A stretch of 64,000 nucleotides of DNA from Alphaproteobacteria bacterium (GCA_030433215.1 JAUIMC010000006.1:1-64000), one strand, 5' to 3'; positions 1 through 8,585 are shown, counted from the first letter of the stretch. The notes: a model not told the origin generated them from the letters alone. Program-made: numbers and translations.

Positions 1-1
1 G

Positions 2-412
2 GTTCTCACCGCCTGGCTTCTAAACGTCTCGCAGGCCGCGCAACTCGGCCTTGAAACCAATGCGCGCGCCACGCGCGGCGCCGGCGGCGCGCCGGGCTCG
101 GGCTCGACGAACCTCACCCTTGAGCCCGGTTCTGCGAGCTTTGACGACCTCCTGACGCAAGGCGGCGCCTGTCTTCTTCTCGGCGACATGTTCGGCCCGC
201 AGGTGAACCCGAATACCGGCGATTATTCCGTCGGCTGTTCCGGCTTCTGGGTGGAGAACGGCGAAATCGTTCATCCGGTGAGCGAGATCACCATCGCCGG
301 GAACATTCTCGACATGTATGCGGGGCTCGTTCCCGCCAGCGATCTTGAAATCCGCGGACCGGTCAATGCGCCGAGCGTGTTCGTGCCGGCGATGACCATC
401 GCGGGCGATTAA
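2..412 (+). CDS. pmbA: PmbA/TldE-type metalloprotease subunit, C-terminal part (5' end outside window)
   Basis: The open frame runs in from the left edge and ends at TAA 410-412, leaving about 136 C-terminal residues of a family normally near 450. It carries the PmbA C-terminal signatures LNVSQAAQLG, NARATRG and MFGPQVNPNTGDYS followed by GCSGFWVENG and an ITIAGN block. TldD/PmbA pairs are cytosolic proteases that cleave flexible peptides such as modified microcins and the CcdA antitoxin. PmbA is the half without the HExxxH zinc site, and the visible part shows no such motif. The next gene begins 17 bases downstream on the same strand, so they probably form an operon. The TldE versus TldD assignment rests on the C-terminal motif only. 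Confidence 0.9.
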   Translation, partial: VLTAWLLNVSQAAQLGLETNARATRGAGGAPGSGSTNLTLEPGSASFDDLLTQGGACLLLGDMFGPQVNPNTGDYSVGCSGFWVENGEIVHPVSEITIAGNILDMYAGLVPASDLEIRGPVNAPSVFVPAMTIAGD

Positions 413-429
413 AAACTACGGAGCCATTC

Positions 430-663
430 ATGAGCGATCAGCAACTCCTGCATCTCGTCTTTGGCGGCGAACTCGATAATCTCGAAGAGGTGAAATTCCG
501 CGATCTCGACAAGCTCGACATTGTCGGCGTTTTTCCCAATTACGCCGAAGCGGAAAAAGCCTGGCGCTCGAAAGCGCAAAGGACTGTGGACAATGCGCAT
601 ATGCGCTATTTCATCGTCCATATGCACAAACTTCTGGACCCGGACGGCGACGGAAAGTTCTAA
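430..663 (+). CDS. DUF4170 family small protein
   Basis: A 77-residue acidic cytosolic protein with no signal or membrane segment. The pattern LVFGGEL, then VGVFPNYAEAEKAWRSKAQRTVDNAHMRY and an HLHKLLDP-like end matches DUF4170, a small family of unknown function. CGGAG at 419-423 lies 6 bases before the ATG. In many Alphaproteobacteria DUF4170 sits between pmbA and the DUF374/waaA/lpxK lipid A genes, the same neighbourhood as here. An envelope or lipid A link is therefore inferred from context only. The following phosphatase starts 9 bases after its stop. Confidence 0.85.
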   Translation: MSDQQLLHLVFGGELDNLEEVKFRDLDKLDIVGVFPNYAEAEKAWRSKAQRTVDNAHMRYFIVHMHKLLDPDGDGKF

Positions 664-671
664 GCGCCGTA

Positions 672-1367
672 ATGGCCGCGCCCTTTTCCCGCGAGGAATT
701 CGAAACGCCGAAGGGCCGCAAACGCGCCTGGCGCGCGCTGATGCTCGGCGATCACGGGTTTTTGCGCACGGTCTATGACAATTCCCACGAGATCGCGCCG
801 GGCAAGATGTGGCGCACCTACCAGCCCTCGCCGAAACATCTGAAGCGCTGGGCGGAACGCGGCGTCAAGACGGTCATCAATCTTCGTGGTCCGAAACCGA
901 GCGGCCAGCTTTTCCTCGAGGAAGAAGCCTGCAAGCGGCTGGGCCTGCGCCTCATCAATTTCCGCGTCTATTCCCGCGAGGCGCCGTCAAAGGAGATTCT
1001 CCATGGCGCGCGGGCGCTGTTCGACGAGATCGCCTATCCCGCCATCATGCACTGCAAATCCGGCGCAGACCGGGCGGGGCTGATGGCCGCGCTCTATCTG
1101 TTCTTTCATGAAGGCGCTCCCCTGGACGAAGCCCTCGACCAGCTTTCCTTCAAATACGGCCATGTCAAAGCCGGCAAGACCGGCGTGATCGACGACGCCT
1201 TCGCGCGCTATCTGGCTTACGCGAAGGAAAAGGGAATTTCTCTTTCTGACGTGGACGGATTTTTCCGCTGGGTGGACAGCGAGTATGACCCCGAAGAGGT
1301 CAAGGCGTCCTACCGCTCCAAAGGCTGGGGCGACTTCCTGACGGACGTGGTGCTGCGGCGGGAGTAA
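672..1367 (+). CDS. Tyrosine/dual-specificity protein phosphatase-like protein
   Basis: A 231-residue soluble protein with the cysteine-dependent phosphatase loop HCKSGADRAG: catalytic Cys about 128, phosphate-binding Arg about 134, CX5R. Upstream lies the VINLRG strand typical of DSP/PTP-like bacterial proteins. The N-terminal half has a KMWRTYQPSP stretch seen in this alphaproteobacterial group. The substrate is unknown; members act on phosphotyrosine, phosphoinositides or lipid-linked phosphate. It follows DUF4170 by 9 bases and probably shares the pmbA transcript. In related genomes this slot often holds a CysQ-like phosphatase instead, so it may be a functional replacement (inference). 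A repeat element lies directly downstream. Confidence 0.85.
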   Translation: MAAPFSREEFETPKGRKRAWRALMLGDHGFLRTVYDNSHEIAPGKMWRTYQPSPKHLKRWAERGVKTVINLRGPKPSGQLFLEEEACKRLGLRLINFRVYSREAPSKEILHGARALFDEIAYPAIMHCKSGADRAGLMAALYLFFHEGAPLDEALDQLSFKYGHVKAGKTGVIDDAFARYLAYAKEKGISLSDVDGFFRWVDSEYDPEEVKASYRSKGWGDFLTDVVLRRE

Positions 1368-1385
1368 AGGCTGGCATTCGAGCTC

Positions 1386-1492
1386 CCTCCTCCCCCGCTT
1401 GCGGGGGAGGTGTCGGCGAAGCCGACGGAGGGGGTTCTTTGCGGCCCACCCCCTCCGGCCCTGCGGGCCACCTCCCCCATAAATGGGGGAGG
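1386..1492. repeat. GC-rich palindromic REP-like element
   Basis: Two inverted units lie back to back between convergent genes. The left unit has a CTCCCCCGC/GCGGGGGAG hairpin and a TCGGCGAAGCCGA hairpin. The right unit mirrors it, with GGGCC/GGCCC arms and CCTCCCCCATAAATGGGGGAGG. The outer blocks GGAGGGGG and CCCCCTCC also pair. This design is a common dispersed intergenic repeat in Alphaproteobacteria. It may help terminate both converging transcripts. Confidence 0.75.
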
Positions 1493-1516
1493 AAAGATGA
1501 CGGCGGCATCGAATAA

Positions 1517-3337
1517 TCAAACCAGCTGCAGCGCGGCCTGGCGCGCATAGGCGCCTTGCTTGCCCACAAGTTCGTCATGGGTTCCGGTCTCGACCACGCG
1601 GCCCTTGTCCATGACGACAATGATGTCGGCGTCTTTCACGGTCGAGAGGCGGTGCGCGATGACAAGGGTCGTGCGGCCTTGCGTGAGGCGCTTCAGGGCG
1701 TCCTGAATTTTCGCTTCGGATTCCGCATCGAGGGCCGAGGTCGCTTCGTCTAAAAGCAAAATCGGCGCGTCTTTTAAAAAGGCGCGGGCGAGCGCCACGC
1801 GCTGGCGCTGGCCGCCGGAAAGATTGGCGCCGCCCTCGCCCAGCACCGTGTCGTAAGCGTTGGGGAGTTGCGCGAGAAATTCATTCGCGGCCGCGTTCTC
1901 CGCCGCCCGGATAATGTCGGCGCGCGACGCGCCGGGATTGCCGAAAGCGATGTTTTCGAGCGCCGACATGTTGAAGAGAACCGCTTCTTGCGACACCAGC
2001 GCCATGCGCGCGCGCAAGCTCCTCAGCGTTACGTCCGCAATATCCTCGCCGTCGATGAGGATGCGCCCCTCGCCCGGCTCATATAAACGCGGCAAGAGAT
2101 TCATCAGAGTCGACTTGCCCGCGCCCGAGGCGCCGACCAGCGCCACCATCTTGCCCGCGGGGATGTCGAGCGTCACGCCCTCCACCGCTTGCGAGCCGTC
2201 GCTATACCCGAAGGACACATTTTCGAAACGGATCGCGCCCGGCCCCGGCGGCAGATCGAACGCGGCGGGCGCGTTTTTGATGTCCGGCTCGGCGTCGATC
2301 AGCGACAGCATCCGTTCAAACGCGCCGAAGCCTTCCTGCACCACCGCGTAAAGGGTGCCGAGCCCGCGGCCAGGTTGCGAGAGCATGACGAGCGCGGTGA
2401 GAAAGCCGGTGAATTCCGCAAAGCTCGTGGCGCCGGCGCCGATGCGCGCGGCGACGACGGAAATGATCACCGCGATGGCGGCGGCGCCTGCAACGAAAAT
2501 CACCGGCTCGTTGAGGGCGCGCGTGTACGCCATCTTCAAGAGCACCGACAGCCGGTCGTCAAAGGCCGCGCTCGCCCGCGCGCGTTCGAGGGGCTCGATC
2601 TGATAGGTCTTGACCATGCGCGCGCCGGCGACGCTTTCGCCGACCAGCGTCGTCAGATCGCCCGCCTGCTCCTGCGCCTTGCGCGAGGCGGCGCGCAGCA
2701 TCCCCCCGATGCGCGCCACGAAAACCCCGACCAGCGCATAGATGGCGATCACCACCGCGAACAGCACCGCATCGTAATAGATCATCACCGCGCAGAGCGC
2801 CGCGAAAGTGACGGCGTCGCGCACGCCCTTCGCCGCGCGGGTCAGCGTGTCGCGCAGCACCGTCACGTCATTGGTGAACCGGGCCATATACTGGCCCGAG
2901 ACCTCGCCGCGCAGCTGCGCGAAATCGAGCGCGGTCATCTTGTCGAACATGTCGTTTTGCATGTCGCGCAGCGCCGAGAGAGACGCGCGCGCGGTGAGCC
3001 GCGTCGAGGCGTAAAGGCTCGCCGCATAAACCAGCGCCAGGCCGAGAACGATCACCGGGGCCAGCCGCGCGACCGCGCCGAGCGAGGGCGCGCCCTCCTC
3101 GCCTGAAAGCCCGCCGAAGATCCACTCGACCGAAAAGGCGAAGCCGGCCTGGGCGCCGGAATAGATCGCCATAGCGACGAGGGCCAGGACGAGACCCGGC
3201 CAGTAGCGCGCCAGATAGCCCCGCCACAGCCGGCCGGCGAGGAGGCGGCTCGAGGCATGATTTTCCGGCTTTTCTTGCTTTTCAGGCGATGGGTCGGCCA
3301 ACCGGGCGCTCCCTTGAGATTTGACGGGCCGGCGCAT
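1517..3337 (-). CDS. ABC exporter, fused membrane and ATPase domains (MsbA-like)
   Basis: A 606-residue half-transporter: a short polar N-terminus, then a six-helix ABC membrane domain (first helix near 48-66) and an ATPase domain. The ATPase has Walker A GASGAGKST near 402, signature LSGGQRQR near 506, Walker B/D-loop LLLDEATSALD near 530 and the IAHRLST switch His. This is the layout of MsbA-type lipid A/lipid flippases, and the divergent lipid A genes support that role; a multidrug exporter cannot be excluded. The frame stays open to 3643, but ATG 3337 (RBS-like AAGAGACGG upstream) clears the divergent acyltransferase and begins family-like sequence. Between the divergent starts (3338-3403) there is room for two promoters. 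Confidence 0.88.
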   Translation of the reverse strand: MRRPVKSQGSARLADPSPEKQEKPENHASSRLLAGRLWRGYLARYWPGLVLALVAMAIYSGAQAGFAFSVEWIFGGLSGEEGAPSLGAVARLAPVIVLGLALVYAASLYASTRLTARASLSALRDMQNDMFDKMTALDFAQLRGEVSGQYMARFTNDVTVLRDTLTRAAKGVRDAVTFAALCAVMIYYDAVLFAVVIAIYALVGVFVARIGGMLRAASRKAQEQAGDLTTLVGESVAGARMVKTYQIEPLERARASAAFDDRLSVLLKMAYTRALNEPVIFVAGAAAIAVIISVVAARIGAGATSFAEFTGFLTALVMLSQPGRGLGTLYAVVQEGFGAFERMLSLIDAEPDIKNAPAAFDLPPGPGAIRFENVSFGYSDGSQAVEGVTLDIPAGKMVALVGASGAGKSTLMNLLPRLYEPGEGRILIDGEDIADVTLRSLRARMALVSQEAVLFNMSALENIAFGNPGASRADIIRAAENAAANEFLAQLPNAYDTVLGEGGANLSGGQRQRVALARAFLKDAPILLLDEATSALDAESEAKIQDALKRLTQGRTTLVIAHRLSTVKDADIIVVMDKGRVVETGTHDELVGKQGAYARQAALQLV

Positions 3338-3403
3338 TCTCGCGGGCGCCGTCTCTTGAAGCAAGCTATTGACCCCATGGGGGAATTGAGGAACGCCAGG
3401 GCC

Positions 3404-4105
3404 ATGCTCAAACGCTTCCTCAAAAGCCGATTCGCCATGCGCGCCGCCGCCGCGCTGATCGGCTTTTACATCCGGTTCGTCCACGCCTCCTCGCGCTGGA
3501 CCATGGTCGGGCTCGAGCATTTCGACGCCGCCGCGGCGGAGGGCAAGGGCGTCATCCTCGCCTTCTGGCACGGGCGGCTTCTGATGGCGGCGAGCGTGCG
3601 CCGGGAGACCAACCGGCCGGTCTATATGCTGATCTCGGCCCACCGCGACGGGGAGATCATCGCCCGGGGCGTCTCCGGCTTCGGGGTGGAGTTCATTCGC
3701 GGCTCGGCGGCCAACCCCGACAAGCCCGGCAAGAACAAGAGCGGCGCCTCGGCCATCGCCCAGATGAATGCGGCCCTCGCGGAAGGCTCGGTCGTCGGTT
3801 TCACCCCCGACGGGCCCAAGGGCCCCGGGGAACAGGCCAAGCCCGGCGTCATCCGCCTCGCCCAGATGTCCGGCGCGCCGATCATCCCGGCCGCCTATTC
3901 CGCCAGCCGGGGCAAGCGGCTTTCCACCTGGGACGGCTTCCTGCTGGCCGCGCCCTTTTCAAAAGGCTATTACGTCGCGGGCGCGCCCATCACCGTGCCG
4001 ACGGATGCGGACGCGCCAACGCGCGAGCGCCTGCGCCTCGAGCTGGAAACGGCCCTCAAAGCCGTGACCGATGAGGCCGACAAGCGCGCGGGCCGCAAGG
4101 ATTAA
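3404..4105 (+). CDS. Lysophospholipid acyltransferase family protein (DUF374)
   Basis: A 233-residue protein with the DUF374 acyltransferase hallmarks: AFWHGRLL near 50, the ISAHRDGE block, and TPDGPKGP followed by KPG near 145. The family is thought to transfer acyl chains to a lysophospholipid or lipid A-type acceptor at the inner membrane; the exact substrate is unknown. The ATG at 3404 (GAGGA at 3388-3392) is preferred over the in-frame ATG at 3377 because family members begin near MLKRF. waaA starts 70 bases downstream, and DUF374-waaA-lpxK is a conserved alphaproteobacterial lipid A order. Confidence 0.85.
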   Translation: MLKRFLKSRFAMRAAAALIGFYIRFVHASSRWTMVGLEHFDAAAAEGKGVILAFWHGRLLMAASVRRETNRPVYMLISAHRDGEIIARGVSGFGVEFIRGSAANPDKPGKNKSGASAIAQMNAALAEGSVVGFTPDGPKGPGEQAKPGVIRLAQMSGAPIIPAAYSASRGKRLSTWDGFLLAAPFSKGYYVAGAPITVPTDADAPTRERLRLELETALKAVTDEADKRAGRKD

Positions 4106-4175
4106 CCCCGCGCGGAATGCGCGAAGAGTGAAATGCGCCGGCCGGCGCGATGACAAAGAAGACTGAACGCCGCCG

Positions 4176-5480
4176 ATGAACCTTACCGCCCGCGAACCCC
4201 TCGGCCTGAAGATCTACCGCACGGTGAGCCGCGCCGGCGCGCCGGTCGCTTCCTTCGCCCTGAAGCGGCGCATGAAGGCCGGCAAGGAGGACCCCGCCCG
4301 CATCGAGGAGCGCAAAGGCCATGCGGGCCGCGCGCGTCCCGACGGCCCGCTGGTCTGGATCCACGGGGCGAGCGTCGGCGAATCGCTGTCCGTCCTGCCG
4401 CTGGTCGAACGCCTCAAGGCCGCGCATCCCGGCTGCGCCTTTCTCGTCACCACCGGCACGGTCACGTCCGCCAAGCTGATGGAGGAGCGGCTTCCGGCGG
4501 GCGCCTTCCACCAGTTCATCCCTCTCGATCATCCCGATTATGTCGCGGCGTTTCTCGATCACTGGAAACCCGATGCGGCGCTGTTCGTCGAATCGGAATT
4601 CTGGCCGAACCTGGTTCTCGGCGCCCGGGCGAAAACGCCCTTCATGGCGCTCGTCAATGGCCGGGTCTCGCCGCGCTCCTTCGAGGACTGGAAGCGCCAG
4701 CCCAATGCGATCCGCTTCATCCTGACGTCTTTCGACGTGGTCATCGCGCAGGATCCGCAAAACGCCGAGCGGCTTTCCATGCTGTCAGGCCGCAGCGTCG
4801 AGACCTTTGGCAATCTCAAATACGCCGCGCCGCCGCTTCCGGCCGAGGCGGACGCCCTCGCCGCTCTCGAAGGCGAAATCGGCCCGCGCCCGCGCTGGCT
4901 CGCGGCGAGCACCCATCCCGGCGAAGAGGAAACCATTCTCACCGTCGCGAAAATGTTGAAAGCGGAATTTCCCGATCTCCTCACCCTCATCGCGCCGCGC
5001 CATCCGACGCGCGGCGGCGAAGTAGCGGCCCTGTGCGACGCGCAAGGCCTCAAGCCCGCGCGCCGTTCCGCCGGCGATCCGGTCGCTCCGGATACGGACA
5101 TTTACATTGCCGACACGCTGGGCGAGCTCGGGCTTTTCTACCGGCTCTGCAATGTGAGTTTCGTCGGCGGCAGCCTTGTGGACAAGGGCGGGCACAACCC
5201 GCTGGAGCCAGCGCGGCTCGGCGCCGCAATCCTTCATGGCCCCCATGTCTTCAACTTCACAGAAACCTACCGGGAAATGCGCAAGACCGGCGGCGCCGCG
5301 CTCGTCAGAAACGACCGGGAGATCGCCTCCGCCGTGCGCCGGCTTTTCGCCGACGCCAAGACCCGCACCGCCATGACCATGGCGGCGCAGAAAGCGGCCG
5401 AAGACGGCGCCGAACGCATCCTCCACGATGTCTGCGCGGCGCTCGAGCCGCATCTTGAAAAGAGCGTGTCGGCGCCATGA
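4176..5480 (+). CDS. waaA: 3-deoxy-D-manno-octulosonic acid (Kdo) transferase
   Basis: At 434 residues this has normal length for WaaA/KdtA, which adds Kdo from CMP-Kdo to the lipid A precursor on the inner leaflet. The N-terminal Rossmann half contains WIHGASVGES near 61-70, with the family's catalytic Glu, and VTTGTVTSAKLM. The C-terminal half has ASTHPGEEE, LIAPRHPTR and the sugar-nucleotide site VGGSLVDKGGHNPLEPA. The usual N-terminal membrane anchor is only weakly hydrophobic here. Its stop overlaps the lpxK start by 4 nt (ATGA), implying translational coupling. Confidence 0.95.
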   Translation: MNLTAREPLGLKIYRTVSRAGAPVASFALKRRMKAGKEDPARIEERKGHAGRARPDGPLVWIHGASVGESLSVLPLVERLKAAHPGCAFLVTTGTVTSAKLMEERLPAGAFHQFIPLDHPDYVAAFLDHWKPDAALFVESEFWPNLVLGARAKTPFMALVNGRVSPRSFEDWKRQPNAIRFILTSFDVVIAQDPQNAERLSMLSGRSVETFGNLKYAAPPLPAEADALAALEGEIGPRPRWLAASTHPGEEETILTVAKMLKAEFPDLLTLIAPRHPTRGGEVAALCDAQGLKPARRSAGDPVAPDTDIYIADTLGELGLFYRLCNVSFVGGSLVDKGGHNPLEPARLGAAILHGPHVFNFTETYREMRKTGGAALVRNDREIASAVRRLFADAKTRTAMTMAAQKAAEDGAERILHDVCAALEPHLEKSVSAP

Positions 5481-6475
5481 GCGCGGGCGCCATGCGCGAG
5501 CCCTGGTTCTGGCGCGCGAAAACGCCCACCGCGCGGGCTCTTACGGGTCTCTTGACGCCGGCGGCCTGGATCTATCAGGCCGGGCACCGCCTGCGCTGGG
5601 CGACGACGAAACCAAAAAAGGCGCGGCTTCCCGTCATCTGCGTCGGCAACGCGACGCTCGGCGGCGCCGGCAAGACGCCGTTCGCGATTCTCGTTGCAAC
5701 GCTGTTCAAGGAAGCGGGCGTGAAACCGGTTTTCCTGACCCGCGGTTATGGCGGCGAACGCGCCGGGCCCATCAAAGTCGATCCCGCAAGGCACACGGCG
5801 TTCAGCGTCGGCGATGAAGCTCTTTTACTGGCGCGCCACGGCCCCGCCATCGTGGCCCATGACCGGCAGGCAGGCGCAAAACTCGCCGCGAAGACGGGCG
5901 CGCAAGTCATCGTCATGGACGACGGCTTTCAGAACCCGACGCTCGCCAAGGATTTTTCCATTCTGCTTGTGGGCGAAGAGGAAGCGCAAACCAATGGCGC
6001 GCTCTTCCCAGCGGGGCCCTATCGCGAGAGCCCGGCCAGCGCGCGGGCGCGCGCCGATCTGGTCGTCGCCATGGGCCCCGGACCTTCGCACCCGCCTGAG
6101 GGCGCCGACATGGCCGCCTGGGTGGAAGCGGAAAAGGCGCATGCGCCGGAGCGTGTCATCGCTTTTGCAGGGATCGGCCGGCCGGAAAAATTTTTCCGGA
6201 CCCTGAAAGAAAACGGTTTCACGCTCGTCAGGCGCATCGCCTTTCCCGATCATCATTCCTTTTCGAACCTCGAACTCGAGCATCTCATGAAAATCGCGGA
6301 GCAGCACGAAGCGCGGCTTATCTGCACCGAGAAGGACCATGTGCGCCTGCCGTCCGGCTTCCGCGAAAAGATCTTCTCTCTGCCCGTCGCCATGCAGGTC
6401 TCCGACAGGCAGGCGTTGAAGCAGCGCCTTCTCGGGCTTATCAAGGACGCCGGAGAGGAACACGAGCCGTCATGA
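5477..6475 (+). CDS. lpxK: Tetraacyldisaccharide 4'-kinase
   Basis: A 332-residue enzyme that phosphorylates the 4' position of the tetraacyldisaccharide to make lipid IVA. It has a P-loop-like VGNATLGGAGKTP near 57-68, the TRGYGGE strand, the GDEALLLA segment and the MDDGFQNP motif, all standard LpxK signatures. The C-terminal half includes FAGIGRPEKFF and the FPDHHSF/ICTEKDHVRL blocks. The N-terminal stretch near 20-35 is the usual membrane-associated helix. It overlaps waaA by 4 nt upstream and the LpxL-type gene by 4 nt downstream, so three successive lipid A enzymes are coupled. Confidence 0.95.
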   Translation: MSAGAMREPWFWRAKTPTARALTGLLTPAAWIYQAGHRLRWATTKPKKARLPVICVGNATLGGAGKTPFAILVATLFKEAGVKPVFLTRGYGGERAGPIKVDPARHTAFSVGDEALLLARHGPAIVAHDRQAGAKLAAKTGAQVIVMDDGFQNPTLAKDFSILLVGEEEAQTNGALFPAGPYRESPASARARADLVVAMGPGPSHPPEGADMAAWVEAEKAHAPERVIAFAGIGRPEKFFRTLKENGFTLVRRIAFPDHHSFSNLELEHLMKIAEQHEARLICTEKDHVRLPSGFREKIFSLPVAMQVSDRQALKQRLLGLIKDAGEEHEPS

Positions 6476-7437
6476 GCGAGGCGCAACTTGCAGGCCCGGG
6501 CGAAGAGATCGCCCTTCCGGAACGGCGCGACAAGCCGGTGACGCTGCTGCATCGGCTGGAATACGCCGCCGCGCTCGGCCTGACAGGATTTTTCAGACTG
6601 ATGGGCGTCGACGCCGCTTCGGCGATCGCCGGCAAGACCATGCGCGGTCTCGGCCCCTTGATCCGGCCGGTCTCGCGCAAGGCGGAAAACAATCTGCGCC
6701 TCGTCTTTCCGGACTGGCCCGAAGAAAAAGTCCGCGCGGTTGTGAAAGACATCTGGGAGAATGTCGCGCGCACCGCCGCGGAGTTCGTTCATTTAAGCAA
6801 GCTGCGCGAATTCGAGACCAATGGCCGCGTCGAGATGATCGGCAAGGAAAAGCTCGATGCGATTATCGCGGGGCGCAAGCCGGTCATTCTCTTCGCGCCG
6901 CATTTCGCGAACTGGGAGCTGATCCCCTCGATCCTCAACCGCGCCGGTCTCGATTACAGTTTCGTTTATCGCGCCGCGAACAATCCGTTGACGGACGAGC
7001 TTATCATCAAGCATCGCGGCAAGGTGATGTCGCGCCGCCAGGTCCCGAAGGGAAAGCGCGGCGGGCGGGCGCTTGTGGACGCGCTGAAAGAAGGCCGCTC
7101 GCTCGCCATGCTGGTGGATCAGAAACTCAATAGCGGGATTTCCGTCCCGTTCATGGGGCTGCCCGCCATGACCGCGCCGGCGGCGGCGCGCCTGGCGCTG
7201 AAATACAAGACGCCGGTGATCCAGATCAGCCTGGTGCGCCTTCAAGGCGCGCATTTCCGCTTCACGGTGCACGACCCGCTGGACTTCACGCCGTCGGGCG
7301 ACATGGGCGATGACGTTGAGGCCTTAACCCTGAAGATCAACGAGGCGCTGGAAGCGGACATTCGCGCCAATCCCGGCCAGTGGCTGTGGTTCCACAGAAG
7401 GTGGCCGAAAGAAGCAGCCGCGAAAAACGAGGCCTAG
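6472..7437 (+). CDS. Lipid A biosynthesis lauroyl/myristoyl-type acyltransferase (LpxL/HtrB family)
   Basis: A 321-residue protein of the LpxL family, which transfers secondary acyl chains to Kdo2-lipid IVA. The catalytic HX4E motif is PHFANWE, with His near 144 and Glu near 149. A basic KGKRGGRALVDAL segment and the VDQKLNSGISVPFMG block follow as expected. A hydrophobic segment near 30-45 probably anchors it to the inner membrane. It begins inside lpxK (ATGA overlap) and closes the lipid A run; a palindromic repeat follows. Which paralogue it is (LpxL, LpxM or a very-long-chain version) cannot be read from sequence alone. Confidence 0.9.
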   Translation: MSEAQLAGPGEEIALPERRDKPVTLLHRLEYAAALGLTGFFRLMGVDAASAIAGKTMRGLGPLIRPVSRKAENNLRLVFPDWPEEKVRAVVKDIWENVARTAAEFVHLSKLREFETNGRVEMIGKEKLDAIIAGRKPVILFAPHFANWELIPSILNRAGLDYSFVYRAANNPLTDELIIKHRGKVMSRRQVPKGKRGGRALVDALKEGRSLAMLVDQKLNSGISVPFMGLPAMTAPAAARLALKYKTPVIQISLVRLQGAHFRFTVHDPLDFTPSGDMGDDVEALTLKINEALEADIRANPGQWLWFHRRWPKEAAAKNEA

Positions 7438-7460
7438 CCATCAGCCTCATTCCTTCAATT

Positions 7461-7538
7461 TGTGTCATCGCCGGCTTTATGCCGGCGATCCAGTCTCATT
7501 AAAAACTGGATGCCCGGGACAAGCCCGGGCATGACACA
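7461..7538. repeat. Compound inverted repeat flanked by TGTGTCAT/ATGACACA
   Basis: The element opens with TGTGTCAT and closes with ATGACACA. Inside are two hairpins, CGCCGGC/GCCGGCG and GCCCGGG/CCCGGGC, plus the paired words CCAGT/ACTGG. It lies between the convergent LpxL-type and Kazal genes. The design (GATCCAGT..ACTGGATGCCCGGG..CCCGGGCATGACA) is a widespread alphaproteobacterial intergenic repeat and may act as a two-way terminator. Confidence 0.75.
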
Positions 7539-7566
7539 TAACTAGGTGCAAAAGAAAAGCTGCGCC

Positions 7567-7899
7567 TTACTCAGCCACGCATTCGCCCTGATAGGAAACG
7601 CTGACGCCCGCCGCCGCGGCGCCGCAGGGGTTGCCATAGGTCTTGCCGTCGCAGCCGCAGACCGGGCGGTATTCCATGGTGCACATTTCCGGACGCGGCG
7701 TGCAAACGCCGGCGGCGTCGGCGACGTCCTTGCAGGCGCCCGCCGCCATGGCGCAGTAATCGCCTTCCGCTTCACACTGGAAACCGGCGATGCCGCCGCA
7801 CATCCCGCCGGTCTCGCCGGAGACGGGCGCGGGCCCCTCTTCCGGCGTCGCGCAGGCGGCGGCGAAAAGCGCCAGAGAGAGGGCGGCGGCGCGCAGCAC
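7567..7899 (-). CDS. Kazal-domain lipoprotein
   Basis: A 110-residue protein with a lipoprotein signal (lipobox FAAAC, lipidated Cys 16), so it is probably anchored in the envelope. A Cys-rich segment (Cys 34, 42, 49, 56, 66) is followed by a Kazal-type domain near 73-107 with CTMEYRPVCGCDGKTYGNPC and closing Cys 107. Kazal domains inhibit serine proteases, but the inhibitory specificity here is unknown. The start is GTG at 7899, sharing one base with the bfr stop, so translation is coupled to bacterioferritin. That pairing is odd, because one product is periplasmic and the other cytosolic. Confidence 0.85.
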   Translation of the reverse strand: MLRAAALSLALFAAACATPEEGPAPVSGETGGMCGGIAGFQCEAEGDYCAMAAGACKDVADAAGVCTPRPEMCTMEYRPVCGCDGKTYGNPCGAAAAGVSVSYQGECVAE

Positions 7900-8378
7900 T
7901 AGTCTTCGTGCCCGTGCATCTGCGATTGCAGGTAGTTCTGCTCGCCGACCTTGTCGATCAGGGAAAGCTGGGTTTCGAGATGGTCGATATGCTCTTCCTC
8001 GGATTCGAGGATGCGCACGAGAATGGCGCGGCTCACATAATCCTTCACGCTCTCGAAATAGGCGATCGCCTCCTTGTAGAGCGGATGGGCGCGCTGTTCA
8101 GCCTTGAGATCGCATTCGAGCATCTCCTTGACCGTCTCGCCGATATAGACCTTGTCGAGATCCTGGACATTGGGAAGCCCTTCGAGAAACAGGATGCGTT
8201 CGATCAGTTCGTCCGCATGCTTCATTTCATCGATGGATTCTTCATATTCGACTTTTGCAAGCCGGCTGAAGCCCCAGTCCTTGAGCATGCGCGCATGCAG
8301 GAAATACTGGTTGACGGTGGTGAGCTCGAGCTTCAGCGCCTTGTTGAGATAGTCGATGACCTTTTGGTCGCCTTTCAC
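7899..8378 (-). CDS. bfr: Bacterioferritin
   Basis: A 159-residue ferritin-like four-helix protein of standard Bfr length. It forms a 24-mer that oxidises and stores iron and binds haem between subunits. Visible ligands match E. coli Bfr: Glu 18, Glu 51, His 54 for the di-iron centre, and Met 52 as haem ligand; the later [12 protein letters not shown] block gives the remaining site. A strong GGAGAGGG lies before ATG 8378. bfd, its reductase partner, lies 207 bases upstream on the same strand, and the Kazal lipoprotein overlaps its stop by one base. Confidence 0.95.
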   Translation of the reverse strand: MKGDQKVIDYLNKALKLELTTVNQYFLHARMLKDWGFSRLAKVEYEESIDEMKHADELIERILFLEGLPNVQDLDKVYIGETVKEMLECDLKAEQRAHPLYKEAIAYFESVKDYVSRAILVRILESEEEHIDHLETQLSLIDKVGEQNYLQSQMHGHED

Positions 8379-8585
8379 GGAATCCCTCTCCTTTTTTTTC
8401 GTATCGCCGCCGCCTTGTCCGGCGAAGCGTCGTTGCGATTCGCGTTTATCAAGCGGCTAAAGAATCTCGCCGCAGGATAGGGATTCAACACGCGCGTCCA
8501 AGAATAATCTTTGCAAGCGACTCGCACTCGCGCAAAAAAAAGCGCTTTGCGCGCAAACGATTATCAACTGCGGAGTTATACGGCT

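Noticed and set aside
2189-3106. Long plus-strand frame opposite the ABC exporter
   Set aside because: Arg/His/Gly-rich translation with no family features; a shadow of the high-GC ABC exporter gene on the minus strand, whose motifs are intact.
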